Origin: Glandiceps talaboti
Lineage: Eukaryota > Hemichordata > Enteropneusta > Spengelidae
Direction: 5' to 3'
Length of the DNA: 64,000 bases
Assembly (NCBI RefSeq): GCF_964340395.1
Contig: NC_135552.1
Coordinates: 14,682,194 to 14,746,193, forward strand
Position numbers and translations under genes: made by a program. Below, in pieces: positions 13,401 to 28,541 of the stretch (positions are counted from its first letter, which is position 1; the number at the start of each line of letters is the position of its first letter). A model generated the notes under the pieces. The model was not told where the DNA came from, made no database searches, and saw only the letters and a program-made list of their open reading frames with translations.

Positions 13401-16400
13401 TTGACCTGTTCATTACAATTGTTAATCTGACAATCAAGGAAAAAGTAAAACGATTTGATTTCTAGAACTTACATTTCACTCAAAGTTGCACTGGCAAATG
13501 CTGCAGCTGGCAAAGTTGTCAATTGATTGTATTCCAAGTTAAGTGATTCGATAACGGAGCCTGCACCAAACATTTGACCATCTATGTTGTTGATTGCATT
13601 GTTTTCTAGCTGTACACTGGAATAAACAAGGGAGTCGTTAATTCACATAAAAATTACCACAAAACTAGACAAGCAAATAAATTTGTAGGTGACATCATCT
13701 TTCACAACTTAATTCTTGTGCATCAATAAGAAATCAAAATAGATAATATATTTCAAGATATTACAATATACATATGGTTAAACCAGGGTGATTATATCCA
13801 CATAACACTACTATCACCCACTTGTGTAATCTACCACATTGAACAACAATAGTTTTAATTTGTGTCTAGCTTACTAAACTGAGACCTCAATAAGGGATTT
13901 TACATCTCGATCGTTGCAGTTCACGATTGCGAGATATGCAAATATGCCTAGCAACAATGGTTGTCGGACATGTGATCGTCGTTAAGCTATTGCCATGGCC
14001 ATGTGTGATGTTGAGAACAATAGTGTTGGTAAGCATTTGACACTTTCAGCTTGGTTGCTGTGGATGCAATGGTTCATGTGGGATCTTGTGAGATCTGCAG
14101 CAAGATGAAAAACAGCTTAATGCCAGAGTAGTATTTGTATGACACACCTAGGTGATAAAATTCTATTTCAGGTAATAAGTCAGAATTGATATGAATACTT
14201 ACGCTTTGCTAACAGTACCAGTTATAGCTTCAGTGTTGATGGTTGTCAATTGATTATCATTCAAGTACCTAAAACAATAAAGTCATCCATCAACCACAGT
14301 TGAGTTGAGTTTTAATTTGACCTCGAACCTTTAAATGTCAGGTCAATGCCAATACAGTGGGGTCAAACACAGGTGAGCAGAGTCTTAATTTGACCTTGTT
14401 AATGTTAACCCTGAATGTGAAATTTGACTTGTAGTGGCATGAATTAGAAAATGCTGATAAATTGTTACAATTTACACATTCTGAAAAATAGGGATTTCCT
14501 AATTTGAAGATAGCAAAACTCAAAACTCAATGTAATGTGACTAATTTTTCATTATGTTATGACTCCTAAGTGCATATTACCGTAAGTGAAAAGGTCATGA
14601 ATATTCATTGTTCAAACACTTCTGACTCCCATGAGGCAATGGGGCTCCCACAGCAAATATCCCTAAATGAGGGACAACTTCAACTTGCTATTTCTCTGAA
14701 ATGGTGTTCAATGTCAGTGATGTATTAAAATACCATGAAATGAATCTCCAGAAACCAAAATTAATGAAAATGCCTGTATTTCCTGCAGTAGCATTCACTC
14801 AATTCTAACTGTAAAGTTTCCTGCATGTATACTTACAGATAATCTGATAGAGAAAGATCGTTGAAGGCATTGGCAGGTATTTCTGTTAGATACATACCAT
14901 TCAGATGTCTGTTGACAAAATAAAGACCAAAAGTCAGATTAGAAGAGAAAACTAAGTTATCTGTCTGGCATAGTCATGTAGATAAAGTTGGTCTTGAATA
15001 AGGCATGATTTACAGCTTCAGTGATAAGAAAGTAGTAATCACAGGGGTACGTAATTTTGAAATGAAATTTATGACTACAAATAGTGTTGCTATTTTTATT
15101 CTATCTTGCTTGTTTTGGTACATAAATAACAAACCAATTCTGCTACCAGTATTTAAGAAGACATTTATGTGTACAGAGGGGAGAACACACTCATTCATGA
15201 ATAGCAACATTATTTGTATCTGTAATAGTATTCACTCATTTAAGTACATGTACATGTATGTAGTACAGTACAATATCCTTTTATCCAAGCAATGTTACGG
15301 GTCCCTGTGGTAGTAATCCAAAACTGTGGGATTCAAACATTGGGGTTTATTAAAGATAATACAGCATTGTGAATAATAGAGAAGATACATTCATTGCCTA
15401 TCAAGAATTTCAAGGGAGCTTTGGTGGCTTGTGAAAACTATATAATGGACACAGTTAGTAGACTCCACGGGTAGATACACTACTCAATATCAGGACTACA
15501 CTTTTTTACCATCTTGCTCCATACACATTACTAGTTTTCATGTTTGCATGGTATAGTTTGATCATGAAGATATGGGCATCAGCTTTTATATAGCAACTAT
15601 ATCCCGAGGCTAAAAGCCATATATATAGTGGCTACATAACACCACTAGGGGAGGCAATATGACCTCTACTAGTGCCTGAATAAGGCCAGGCAATAAGTGC
15701 TTCATATCACATTCTCAGGCACACATTCTTTCTATATTCAAAACAAATCCCTGATAAGATTTCCATGCTATGTAAATATTGCTCTTGGGAATATAGAATG
15801 CGAATAGTGCCCCTATATGCAAATTGAGGTCATTATTGGTCACTAGTCCACACCACATGACATGATCTAAGCCAATCACTGAAGACTGTATGAAAACAAC
15901 ATGTTATAATATATATCATTGCCTTGATATTGGGTTTCATGCCTGAGGGCATCTAGAGATTAGGGCAAGGATATATGATCAACATAACGTGTAGAAGATA
16001 AATAACATTTTAAAAATGTACTTGACATTTGTACTTACATGGATTTTCCAGATATAGAATTGAATGAGTAGGAGGAGATGGTTTTCAATGGATTACCTGT
16101 CAAAATTCTGAAAAAATACAAATTTATTAGTCAACAACGGTATTTCAACACAAACAGTTGAAATTGTTCATTTTGATTGGATGGAATATATGTGAAAACA
16201 TCACTTTTCATCAACAATATACCTAAAGAAATAAAAAATTATAATAAGCAACCTCTCAGTCGAAAAAACCGCACTGCCTTTTTTCATTGTTCTCACATAT
16301 ATGGTATAGGAGATGGACAAAGTGAACTTCAGATGTTGTATTAATTGCCAATGAACAGTCTAGAAACAGTTCAACTATGCTACAATTAAGAATAACCATA

Positions 16401-19400
16401 GCGGTGAAGTGTTTGTGGTTCTCATGACAGCAGCACCTACATGTAAACTTCCCTACAAAAAATATCTCTCATGATCATATTTCTTCCAACAAATACTTCA
16501 TTACATACGAGTAGTAAATATTGTCCACTTTTACAGTTGTCGTTCTTTACAGTAGAATTGATTTTTTCAAAATTCCAGCCAATGTGGTGTACCTGCTGTC
16601 AAGTTACCCCCAAAATCTGCCCAAAACAGAATATGACAGTGTGTGTATGAGGGAGTGGGTAAAGAGGGCCTATTGGTGTCTATTGTAGTGTGTGGGGGAG
16701 GGTATATTGATGTCTGTGGAAATGTATATATGTGGGGGACGGGGAGTGGTGGGTCTAATGATATCTATGTAAAATATGTGTATGTATATGTGGTGGTGGG
16801 GGGAGGGGAGGGGGCTATTGATTTCTATGGAAGCATTACAAAGACCTTGATGACTTACATGTCCTGAGCACTAATAGAGTTGAATGCATTAGGTCCAATA
16901 TAGGATATAGAATTGTCTGCCAAGTCACTGTGAAAAAGAAATAGTTCAAGTAACAATATGTTAATTACCTCAAAGGAACATTCCATCAATAAATCATAGA
17001 CCTTACATGTGTATGACAAAATCTACTCCTAGCATTTTCCAGGACACTTTCACCTGATATAAGTACTAAGTGATGTTGTATGGTTTTGATGCCATATACC
17101 GAGTTATGCAAAATCAAACACGCCCATTCATGTATTAAAATGAACATACAAATAGTAAAATAATGAAGTATAACCCATATAAAATAATGTAATGACCCAA
17201 ACAAAACACCCCCATTTATGCCAATGAACATAAATAGTAAAATAATGAAGTATAACCCATATAAAATAATGTAATGACCCAAACCAAACACCCCCATTTA
17301 TGCAAATGAACACAAATAGTAAAATAATGAAGTATAACCCATATAAAATAATGTAATGACCCAAACCAAACACCCCCATTTATGCAAATGAACATAAATA
17401 GTAAAATAATGAAGTATAACCCATATAAAATAATGTAATGACCCAAACCAAACACCCCCATTTATGCAAATGAACACAAATAGTAAAATAATGAAGTATA
17501 ACCCATATAAAATAATGTAATGACCCAAACAAAACACCCCCATTTATGCAAATGAACACAAATAGTAAAATAATGAAGTATAACCCATATAAAGTATTGT
17601 AATGCAACAAAAGCTCCTACCCCAAAAGCAGCTGGCCATTTACAAATAAACATAATTATGATAAAATACTTAGGACAATATCATTATAACATAATCATAC
17701 AATTAATCATATACATCATATTCTGTCATCAAGACCACGATTTAGGTCTGAGACCAAAACCATTTTTATTGGAAAATCAACGATGGAAAATAAGAAAAAA
17801 TGCATAAATGATACTTTTAAGGGTTTTCTGATAAATTTGGGTTCGCTTCCTCAAAGATAGGTCACAAATTACACTAAAAATGAAAAGAAATGAGAAAATT
17901 GTGGCATGCCAAAGGTCATGTCAAAGGTTACTTGTGCAGGATCACATATATTGTGACGATTAGGAAATGATATACTCACAAATTATCAATGCCATCCAAA
18001 TTCTGGAATGTACCTTCTTCTATTGAAGTGATTCTGTTGCCTGTCAGGGACCTAGCACACAAAACAACAGTGAACTTTATCACTCAATGAAGAAGGTATA
18101 GTGAGGTAAAACATAAAAAACAAGTCATTGAGAATGACATAGTCCCTGCTATGATTGGGTTTTAAGGAATTATCACTACTCTGTTCACGCAACAACACTT
18201 GTGAACCTAAATCAAACAGACTTAGATATGTTGTGTCTGCTTGTTGGACATGGAACATGCCTACAACAATAAAGGATTGGTCGGGTATGGGGGATCATAT
18301 CACGATGAAAATGGATATGCACATGAATGTCATAGAACACTGTCCTAATACCAACTTTGAATGTGATCTGTTCAAGCATGTCTGAGTTATGGCTTTGGAC
18401 ATAGAAAAATCTGACTCACCACAATGTCCAACACTACCCAAGTCTGCCACATTATGCTATACTTACAGGGTGTTGACAGTAAGATTGACAAAATCATCAC
18501 CATTTGGCAACTCTGTCAGCTGATTATAGGATAAATCCAATGTATTCAGGGATGTGATATGAGCTAAAGCACCATCTTCTATGTAGGCAATTTCATTACT
18601 TCCAAGTGATAGCGAGGAACCCAAGGGACAGTCTTCTAAAGTAGTGACAAGTATCCGTCCTATTTCATTGCTACTTAAGCCACTGTCAAATAGTAAAGAA
18701 GAAAAGAAGACTGGGGTTATATGTACTGTCAAAATAGTAAAGTTGCTGGGCATTATATGTACTGTAAAATAGTAAGGTTGCTGGGCGTTATATGTACTTT
18801 AAAATAGTAAGGTTGCTGGGTGTTATATGTACTGTCAAAATAGTAAGGTTGCTGGGTGTTATATGTACTGTCAAAATAGTAAAGTTGCTGGGCGTTATAT
18901 GTACTGTAAAATAGTAAGGTTGCTGGGCGTTATATGTACTGTAAAATAGTAAAGTTGCTGGGCGTTATATGTACTTTAAAATAGTAAGGTTGCTGGGCGT
19001 TATATGTACTTTAAAATAGTAAGGTTGCTGGGTGTTATATGTACTGTCAAAATAGTAAAGTTGCTGGGCATTATATGTACTGTGAAAATAGTAAAGTTGC
19101 TGGGCATTATATGTATTGTAAAATACTAAAGTTGCTGGGGGCTTTTTGTAATGTAAAATAGTAAATTTGCTGAGGGTTATTCAATTTTATTGTTTCTTTC
19201 AGAACTTATTCATTCACATGTATGTCATACTTACAGTGTATTCAAACCAATGCAATCATCAAATGCTGTGTCAGGTATATGGTCAATAGCATTGTTGGCC
19301 AAATCTAAACTGTTCAATTGAGTCAGATTCCGGAATGGATTGTCATGTAGAAAGTGAAAGCTGTTGCTACCCAGCTGTCTGAAAAGTCAAAAATAAATCA

Positions 19401-22400
19401 AAACATTTCAGACATTTTAAATATCATCACATCAGACTTATTTATAATGAAGGCAGTGTTGGTCAACATGTAATTGTACGAAGCTCCTATGCAGCATTGC
19501 TGATAAGTATCTCCCCCCATCCATCAACTTTTGCTGCCTGTCGAATTTTCCAAGCAATGCTGCATTCAGTAGCAGCCATGGCTTTGTCACAAATAAAAAC
19601 ATAAACATGGACATTTTGCTGTAGTCAGCTAATCTGCAACATACTGTAATCAGAACCTTTGAGAGGGAATAAAATATCACTGGTATAACACTGTGTTCAT
19701 GGTTCATCCATCATCTCCGATAACGTTAAAGTCCAAGTTGGTGGTGAATCACAGCCATGAGATATGGCCGAAACTGCGGTACACCTTTCACATGTACGGC
19801 AACGTTTTTGTTCCAAAAGGTATCTTAATTATAATTATTCTCAAAGTCCAAGTTGATGGGAAAAAGAAGTACTATGTTTGTTTACAGTGCATGTTGCCAT
19901 TTTGTTTACAAGTCGTCACAAGCAGCCCCTCACAGCAAGGATGAAATCAAATATGGCCGCCACTGAAAGCAGCAATGTATTGCAACAATACACACATACT
20001 GTATACAGACAAATGAGATCCTAATAATATTTTGATATGATTGCTACAACTACAGGTATGAAGTCCCTGAGTCTGACAACTTACATGGTGATTATATCAT
20101 CAGGAAAGGTTCCATCTTCAATTGAAATGATATCATTACTAGCCAGGTTTAAAGTTTGCAAAGTGGTCAAGTTTGTGAATGTCCCAGCCAACAAAAATGT
20201 CAATTTGTTACTACTCATGTACCTGAAGTAAAAACAACAAAAGCTACAATTAATCACCTGCAAATCTTTGAGATGTTTACAAACAAGAGTTTGACACTCA
20301 AATTCAAGTTTCTTTTATTTTGCGAACATCATGTGTAATTTCAAAAGTATATCCAATGATTTGATCTGTTCTCTGCACTAATTTGCTTCTCATTTCTGTC
20401 CCTTGTTGCCCAGTAAAGTGTAGCAGTCAACCAAGTCACATGTTCATATTAGGGTCCCCACACAATGGAATTTTTACGAAGCAACAGGCGAAAGAAAGAG
20501 AACCAAATCAGTACAAGAGAACAGATCAAACCAAAATATATCTTGGCATTACACATGATGCTTGAAAAACTACAAAATGTTTGTATTTTATACTTGTGAA
20601 TGTATAAAAACTCTTTCTTGTGCATGCTCTAGTATTTATGATTAGTATCATTTTTTTTCACAACAATGTCTTCCATTGTTTGAGTATATGTGTATGGAAA
20701 TTTGGAAAGTGAAAACACTGAAACAGTGAAACTTCTACTAGTAATTACATGTTTAATACATGTATGAATTGTGAAGTTTTAACAGTAAAATTCATGAATT
20801 CAACAGCAAAATTCTAATATTTACAAGTAATTGGGTTGATATACATGTACATATTGTTAAGTTTTTAAGAGTGAAATTCTAGTATTGACAAGTCCAAAAT
20901 TAACAAATGTATGAATTATGAAGTTTTAACAGTAAAAGTCATGATTCAGCCATGAAATTGTAATATTAACAAGTCCTGGGTTGGTGTATAATGTATGTAT
21001 CATTATGTTTTAAGAGTGAAATTCTCATACAAACATGGACTTACAAGTCCTCAATTGCCGGTAAGTATTGTTCACTTTTCACAGCATCAGGAACATACTG
21101 GAATAAATTACTACTCATTGATCTATTGAAATAAAAAATGCACATTATTAAATTCCGAGATAACTAAGGTTCTTCATCGATACTAATACATGGAATAATC
21201 CACAACAAATGCACTGACATAATTTCTGACTTAAGCATACATGATATATCATTATAGAAATTCGAATCTTTCATATTTTCTTACAGGGAATACATACATA
21301 GTTCTGTCATAACTGCATTGACAATTCTTAAGGGTTAAAAATCAAGGTAAACAGCTATCGTGAATCTAGGTCAGGTCAATGTGTCAAATGCGTACTCATA
21401 AAAGTGTAGTTAGTGTGCATTCAAGCATAACGAATGAGTGCCCACAAAAATGTCAAATGTAATATACACTGAAATGTGTACAATGTGTACTCACAAAAGT
21501 GTCAAGGGTTTAGTGTACACTGAAATGTATACAATGTGTACTCACAATGTGTACTCATAAATGTGTAGTGTCAAGAGTTAGTGTACACTGAAATGTACAA
21601 TGTTTACTCACAAAAGTATCAGGTTTGGTGTACATTCAAATGTCTTTTCGTTCAAGTTTGTTTCATCCAGTTGATTGGAGTCCAGATAAAGGATTTGTAA
21701 TGCTACTAGATTACACAGATATGTCTCTGTTAGATGGTCAATGGTATTACTACTTAGATATCTGAAATTTAAAAAAATATATTGTCACCCATGATTGATA
21801 CAGTGTCATTGACAAGTCAATTTTAGATGTTGTGTCTTCAGAACATATTGTACTTTTACATGGCAACTTACAGTTCAATGACATTTAATTGGTTTGGGTA
21901 AAAATTCCTACTCACTGTCATAACATTTTTATTAATGGGGAATGCAACTCCAGCAAATAGAGAAATTTTCATACAACATGGGTTCTACAGTCATTTCATG
22001 ATGTTAAAATCACCTACAATTACTTGCGATTTCAGAAAAACTTCAATCAAATTGATATTGTGCCTTTATAGGGTATCTTTGCTATGGGCTATTGCATCAT
22101 GGGAGTCTGCAGAAATAATGTATTCAATGGTTGAACACTGAATATTCATGAGTCTTGAGTCAATGTAAAACAACTTTAATCTGTAGCTACCCCTATTGCT
22201 GGCCCAGGTTGACAGCCACTACGGGTACCAAGAGATCTTGCAGTATCACCAAGTACTCTGAATTGCATTCCCAACATTTGACTTGATAAGCAACCAAAGA
22301 CTTGGTGTACAAGTGAATGTTTGTGTATACCCCTGAATGATGATGAGATGTCAGTAAAGATTTTGGAGTCTATTTTCAAATATTTTTTTTTTCACTCTGC

Positions 22401-25400
22401 GAATGGAATTTTTTATTCAAAACAATGAACCCAGAGTTACTGAACACTGAATTTTTTTTTGTAATTGACAGATATATAGTTGACAGTGAATAAAACTAAA
22501 TACACTGCGTCATACAATACAACAATGTTTGGCAATGAAATAAGTACTACTAACTTACAGTTCAACCACATTTGGCATGGTTGAGAATGGATCAGCCAAG
22601 TCTTTCTTCATATTGTAATAAATCAATGTAGTGGCTGTAAACTGATCTGAAGAATACTCAGTTATGTTGGTGATCAAATTATTATCAGCATGCCTGAAAT
22701 ATCAAAAAATAATTTTCAATAAAAAAGAAATGGCTATCCACTATGGATATCTAAAAAATTTTACCGATTTTTCATCTAATCTGCATATTCTCATGGCAGA
22801 ATGGTCTATCATGCATCAAACTGTACAAGACATTATAAATTCAATGTTGTCCATGGTTCCAAGAATCAATAGGACAGTACAATGTAGTTACTTTGGAATG
22901 GTGATCATGCAAGGTCAGTATTAGAGAGATCAAATCATCGCATTCACTTCCAATTTGCCAATCCAAATACATTGTAACTATATTTTATTGTCCTATTACA
23001 AATGCAGTATCAAGAATACACAACATTTTGTTTACATTAGCACTCTTTTAACCAGGTTCTAACTGTTTTATCAAACTTGTTTATGCTGTGTTTGTCACAA
23101 ACAAACCTGCAATCTCCAATGGTGCAATCATATTCCAGTTAGGAATTATCACAAAAAAATCCTAACAGTTCTTTGTATCTGAGCACGCTCAATTTTGAGT
23201 TTGACAATATGTAAAACTGCATTTATTTAGACCTTCCACTTCAACTATCTCTGTACCTCTGTCTCCTAACTGAGACTGATTCAAGCCACCATTTTAAACT
23301 AAAACAATGTTCATTCACTGAGACATGCACAGACTATTTTCTCAGAAAATACTTACAGGTAGTTCAAGTTAGGATATGACCCTTCTTCAAACACTGCATG
23401 TGGGAAATATGGTAGGCTATTATCACTGATGAACCTAGTGAGAGGTAATCAGAGTGAACATCAACTTTATGAAATCATCTCAGAATTGAAATTTAATAAC
23501 AACAGAAAACAATACCTCATGATATGGTTTACATCATTTTCATTACCAAATTTGATGAAATAGCTTGTATAAATTATGAATAAGTCATTTTCACCACCAA
23601 GATAAGTACTCACATGTAACTATTAAAGTCATTTCAATTGCCAAGATAACAATGACAACTTTAACGAACCAATGTATTACTGCAATATTACTTGCAATGT
23701 GACCTGAAACACAGCATCATTTTGACTTACAATGTGACCAATTCATCCCCAATGTTTTCAAAAGCGTCATATTTGATAGTTTTCAGCTGATAAGGATCTT
23801 TCTGAGAATGTAGAATCCTGTAAAGTAATATAAAGACAGGTATCATTAATTTGACATGCTTCCATGACTTGAACATTTTGACAAGTAAATATAACCTTTA
23901 AAGTGGCACATGCTGACTCTGAGTTTATAAGCCGTTTAACTCATATGAAGATACTGATATAGAACCATAACCATACCTAGTATCGATACAGCTGTATAAT
24001 TGGGACCTGGTAGGATAGAGGTTGCAATGTGAATGCTTTAATCCTATGTGCTTGTAAAGGCTGCAATGGATTGTCTGCTCCCCAGGGAGTTGAGGAAGTA
24101 TAAAGGGGCTATTGTGCTGCTATAAATCCATGCCAGGGGTAATAATTGTAAAGCGCTTTCAGCACAGTGTGGGACAGCACAATATAAAAACCAACATTAT
24201 TATTATAAAAGCCTCTAAGAAATATGGTCTTACTTACAGTGTTCTGAGTTTGGGTAAGTTGGTGAAGCTTTTACTTGCTAATACTTCAAGATTGTTGTTG
24301 TTCAAGTCACTGGAAAGAAAAAGAATTATATAAATGTGTATTTTAAGTACACATCACAGTGCAACTATCACTGAGTACATGATGAAAATGAAACACAGAC
24401 ACCAATGAAAAGTTTGGACAATTCTTGAAAACAATTTCTGATACTGTGAACACTAAAACGTGTGTATATTATCTTCAGCATTGGCTATGATTAACAATGT
24501 AAATGGCATTTATTACATATGTACCAGATATTACACGCACTAGTGCGCGCACATACAAGTGGTATTTACACCAGTACAATATTGAAATCTCTCTATCTGG
24601 AAAGTATCAAGTAGTGAAGCAGCAGAATTAACACTTACATGTGTAGAAGTTCAGGAACGTTGTCCATAGTTTTGTAGGGAAGACTTGATAATTCATTGTT
24701 ATGAAGCTCTCTACAAATAAAACAGAGCAAGAAAACATAATAAGCATCAGTGGCATTGCAGCACATCTGTAGATTTTAGGCAATCATTGGTGATGTAATT
24801 TTCAGAAGGATTGATGGGAAGAACATTAATTAGTCTGACTTGGTAAGTTGATTCATACTCATCCCTGTTGCTATCTATGCACAAGATACTGTTGGGTGTT
24901 GCTATGGATATGTCCATGGTTGCTAGTATCCATAGCCAGTGATGTCAAATTGTCAACAGTCACATCATAATGATAAATTAAACAGAGAAATCCTACCACT
25001 GGTAATAAATGAGGTATGTTACTTTATATACTGTAATGCTGGTAATGAATTGGGTACATGTATGTTGCTTAGTATATACTTACAGTATTTTTAAGGTCTT
25101 CAACTGACTTAAAGCTTTCTGGGCTACATAATTTATCTGATTGTTGCTGAGATTTCTGTTGTAAAAAAGAAGAAATAGTTATTTGTATATTTGGTGTAAT
25201 TCTTAGCACAACTTTCTGTGCTGAATTTCAAATTACCACCAAGAGGAAGGTGGAGTTAGAATGTAGACATAATTTTTTACATACAAGGATTTTGTCTATA
25301 AGACAGGTCAAGTAGCCAATTACAAGTGCTTGGCAATGTTTGATGGATTACTACTACTCTGTATAATGTTTAGCTAGATTTGTGTGTAAAATAATGGATC

Positions 25401-27943
25401 ATCTCAGTCATTGGAAATAATTGTCAGATTGGAAAGTCAATGACGACTCTCTAGTGGTGAAAGCGGCTAGATGTCTTCATTTACCTGAGTCTATTTCTAT
25501 CACTTTGTGTCGTTTGTTTTGTTTTGTTCCATGTGATCACCACCTTCCCAAGGGGAACAAAACAAACAACACAAAGCGATGCAAATAGAGGTAAATAAAG
25601 ACATCTAGCCGCTTTCACCACATCAGATTTTAATCAGATTGATCATATATGTGGTTACTTGAAAGCTTGAGTTATTCCAATAATCATATTAAATTTTCCC
25701 TTTTCTATACTATAATTGGTAAGATTTCAAACTGTACCTACAGCAGGTACATTACATGTTCAATTATTTATTCAGCGTTGAACTACTTTTATTGATTAAT
25801 CTATAATAAAAGTCACTTACAAATGTTGCAAAGATCCACCCGAAAATATTTGCAGGTTTTTCTTTGAAATAGTTTCTATGTTATTATCATCCAAGGACCT
25901 GAGAAAAAAATAATCCATTTTATATAAGTATAACAAGTAATATGTGAACATTTCTTGGAACTTCACAATTATCTTAGTACGCACACACGCACGCATACAT
26001 GCATAGCACATGCACCCACCCACCCACCCACCCAAGCATGCAACCGTGCATGCCCCAACCCTCGCACGCACCCACCCCTCTCACACACACACGCACGCAT
26101 GCACCATCCACTCACCCTCGCACGCACCCATCCATGCCCCACCCCCACACGCATGCATCCACCTTGTACGCACACACACATCCACCCACTCTCCCTCACA
26201 CCCATCCATCTATGCATGCATGTATGCCCTACCCTCACACATACTCATCCACCCAAGCACACACACATGCATGCATGCACACACACACACAAAGAGATAT
26301 GAGCGTGCATGAACAGGTGGACAATTTGTTATGAAAAGAATAGTTCAGCTGTGCTGATAATATGGATTATACATACTGATGTCATCAACATTAGATGTGT
26401 TTGTACTCACAAGAATATTAGGCTATCCATTTTTTCTATAGCTGCAGTCGGAAATCTAGGAATGTTGTTCATACTGAGACCACTGAAAAGAAAAATTATT
26501 AGTGAAACTGTGTTTAGAACATAGTAATGATTAGTTCTTGTATCATGACTATAAAAGCATGTAAGCAACATTTCAGGCTTCTGTAAAACTGACGACTTAA
26601 AGAGACAAAACATTACAAAAGAGTCATTTTTAGCCTTGTGAGTTTCAACCCAGCAGAAATGGATCATTTTTATTTCCGGTACACCTCTGCCTCCGTTACT
26701 AAGTTTGCACATTCAGCTGTTTGTAAGCTTACTATGTGAAAAGTTAACTGTATACATTTTAATATTATGTACTATATCTGCATATTTTTTGTAGGCTTTA
26801 ATACTTCACAATAATTATGACATATTATACCATGCACAAGTAAAGTTGAACAAAAATATGGATTACATACTCTGGTCGTTCTACATCATGACAATCACAA
26901 CGCACATTTATGTCACGACAACATATTTCTACGTCTGGTTCTGCTGTGTTCGAATTATTAGTCAAAATATTGCCACGTTGCTTCCCCCAATTTTTCTGTG
27001 ATATTACTGGCACTGGTATAATTATGTTATTCTCTAATATTTTTCTTCATTCAGCCAGAAAATACTTGAGACCTATAGGGGTTGTCACTACTCATCTAGT
27101 GACTCGCAGTGACAAAGGCCCTTAGGTCACTCGCATTTTCCTTGGCTGAATGAAGATAAATATTGGTGAATAACATCTAAATGTACCTATACATTGTATG
27201 CTTACTTCCTTAAAACTCATACTTACAGATATTGTATGTTAGTTCCCTTAAAAAGACGATCTGGTACCCAGTCTATGCTATTTTCCATTAAACTCCTGTA
27301 ATTATACAAAGAAAGATGTCGATTACCACATTTCAATAGATAGACCAAATACATGTATATACATATAGGGCAACATCTTACATAAATTCTACAACAATCC
27401 TGATTTTAAATTTCAGGTATTACAATGGTGCATTGATTTGATCGGGTTGTCGGTGGCCGAGCGGTTAGCTTGTACGCCTCGTACCTCTGCAGTCTGTGTT
27501 CGAACCCACCTGGTGTCCGCTGGGTTTGATTTAAAATTTAACCAGGTCTGTATGTAAGAAGGGTGATGCTCAGTTTGACCCTGTCGAACAACGCAGGTTT
27601 TCCCCGGGCACTCCGGTTTCCTCCTGCTTCTTCAACACTAGGGCACTATATAGGGCGCTGCTCTTGCGGCGACCATTCAACAAATTTCCGAATATATTTG
27701 GACGAATAAAGATTATTATTATTATCATTATTATTATTATTGTCATTATTTAAAGTTGCATTAGGAGAGAGTTCTTTTACTAACAAGTCACAACAAAATA
27801 ACTCACACTTTTTCCAATGTGCTGGGCCATCCATAGTTTGTATGATTGACTGTGAAAAACTGTATCTTGTTTCGTGTCAGATCCCTGGTAATGGAAAAAG
27901 AGGCAATATGTTAATGATGATACATACCTATATGTACACCTTT

Positions 27944-27990
<47 letters not shown>

Positions 27991-28143
27991 CACACACACA
28001 CTTCACATACACACACATATACATACACACACATACATACACACTCACACACAAACAAACAGTAACAAAAAAATTAATGTATTAGACAAACTACACAATT
28101 GTGGCCAGACAGAGGAATACATACAGCCTGCAAACAGTCAGCC

Positions 28144-28204
<61 letters not shown>

Positions 28205-28510
28205 GTGCAGAGAGACAGACAGACAAAGACTGACAACCAACAATCCAAATAGCAAGTCAGCTAGACAGGGAGGACGACAAACAGACTGACTGCAGACTGA
28301 CTGACTGACATGCATACACATACACATGCATGCACACACGCATGCACACACACATACACAGATACACATGCATATATATAGCATTATATAGAGACAGTCT
28401 GACTGACTGCAGACTGACTGACTGACATGCATACACATACACACGCATGCACACATGCATGCACACACACATACACACAGATACACATGCATATATATAT
28501 AGCATTATAT

Positions 28511-28541
<31 letters not shown>

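Noticed and set aside
16986-17653. Overlapping minus-strand frames with GHYIILYGLYFIILL
   Set aside because: Products of the 82 bp satellite; hydrophobicity comes from AT-rich repeats and not from membrane helices.
25955-26334. Several open frames of 89-115 codons, His/Thr/Pro-rich on plus, Cys/Val/Gly-rich on minus
   Set aside because: Composition of a CA-rich simple repeat; open in several frames at once.
27455-27520. Possible tRNA gene (Ser/Leu type boxes)
   Set aside because: The tRNA-like head continues into a SINE body with an ATT tail and lacks a proper acceptor stem.
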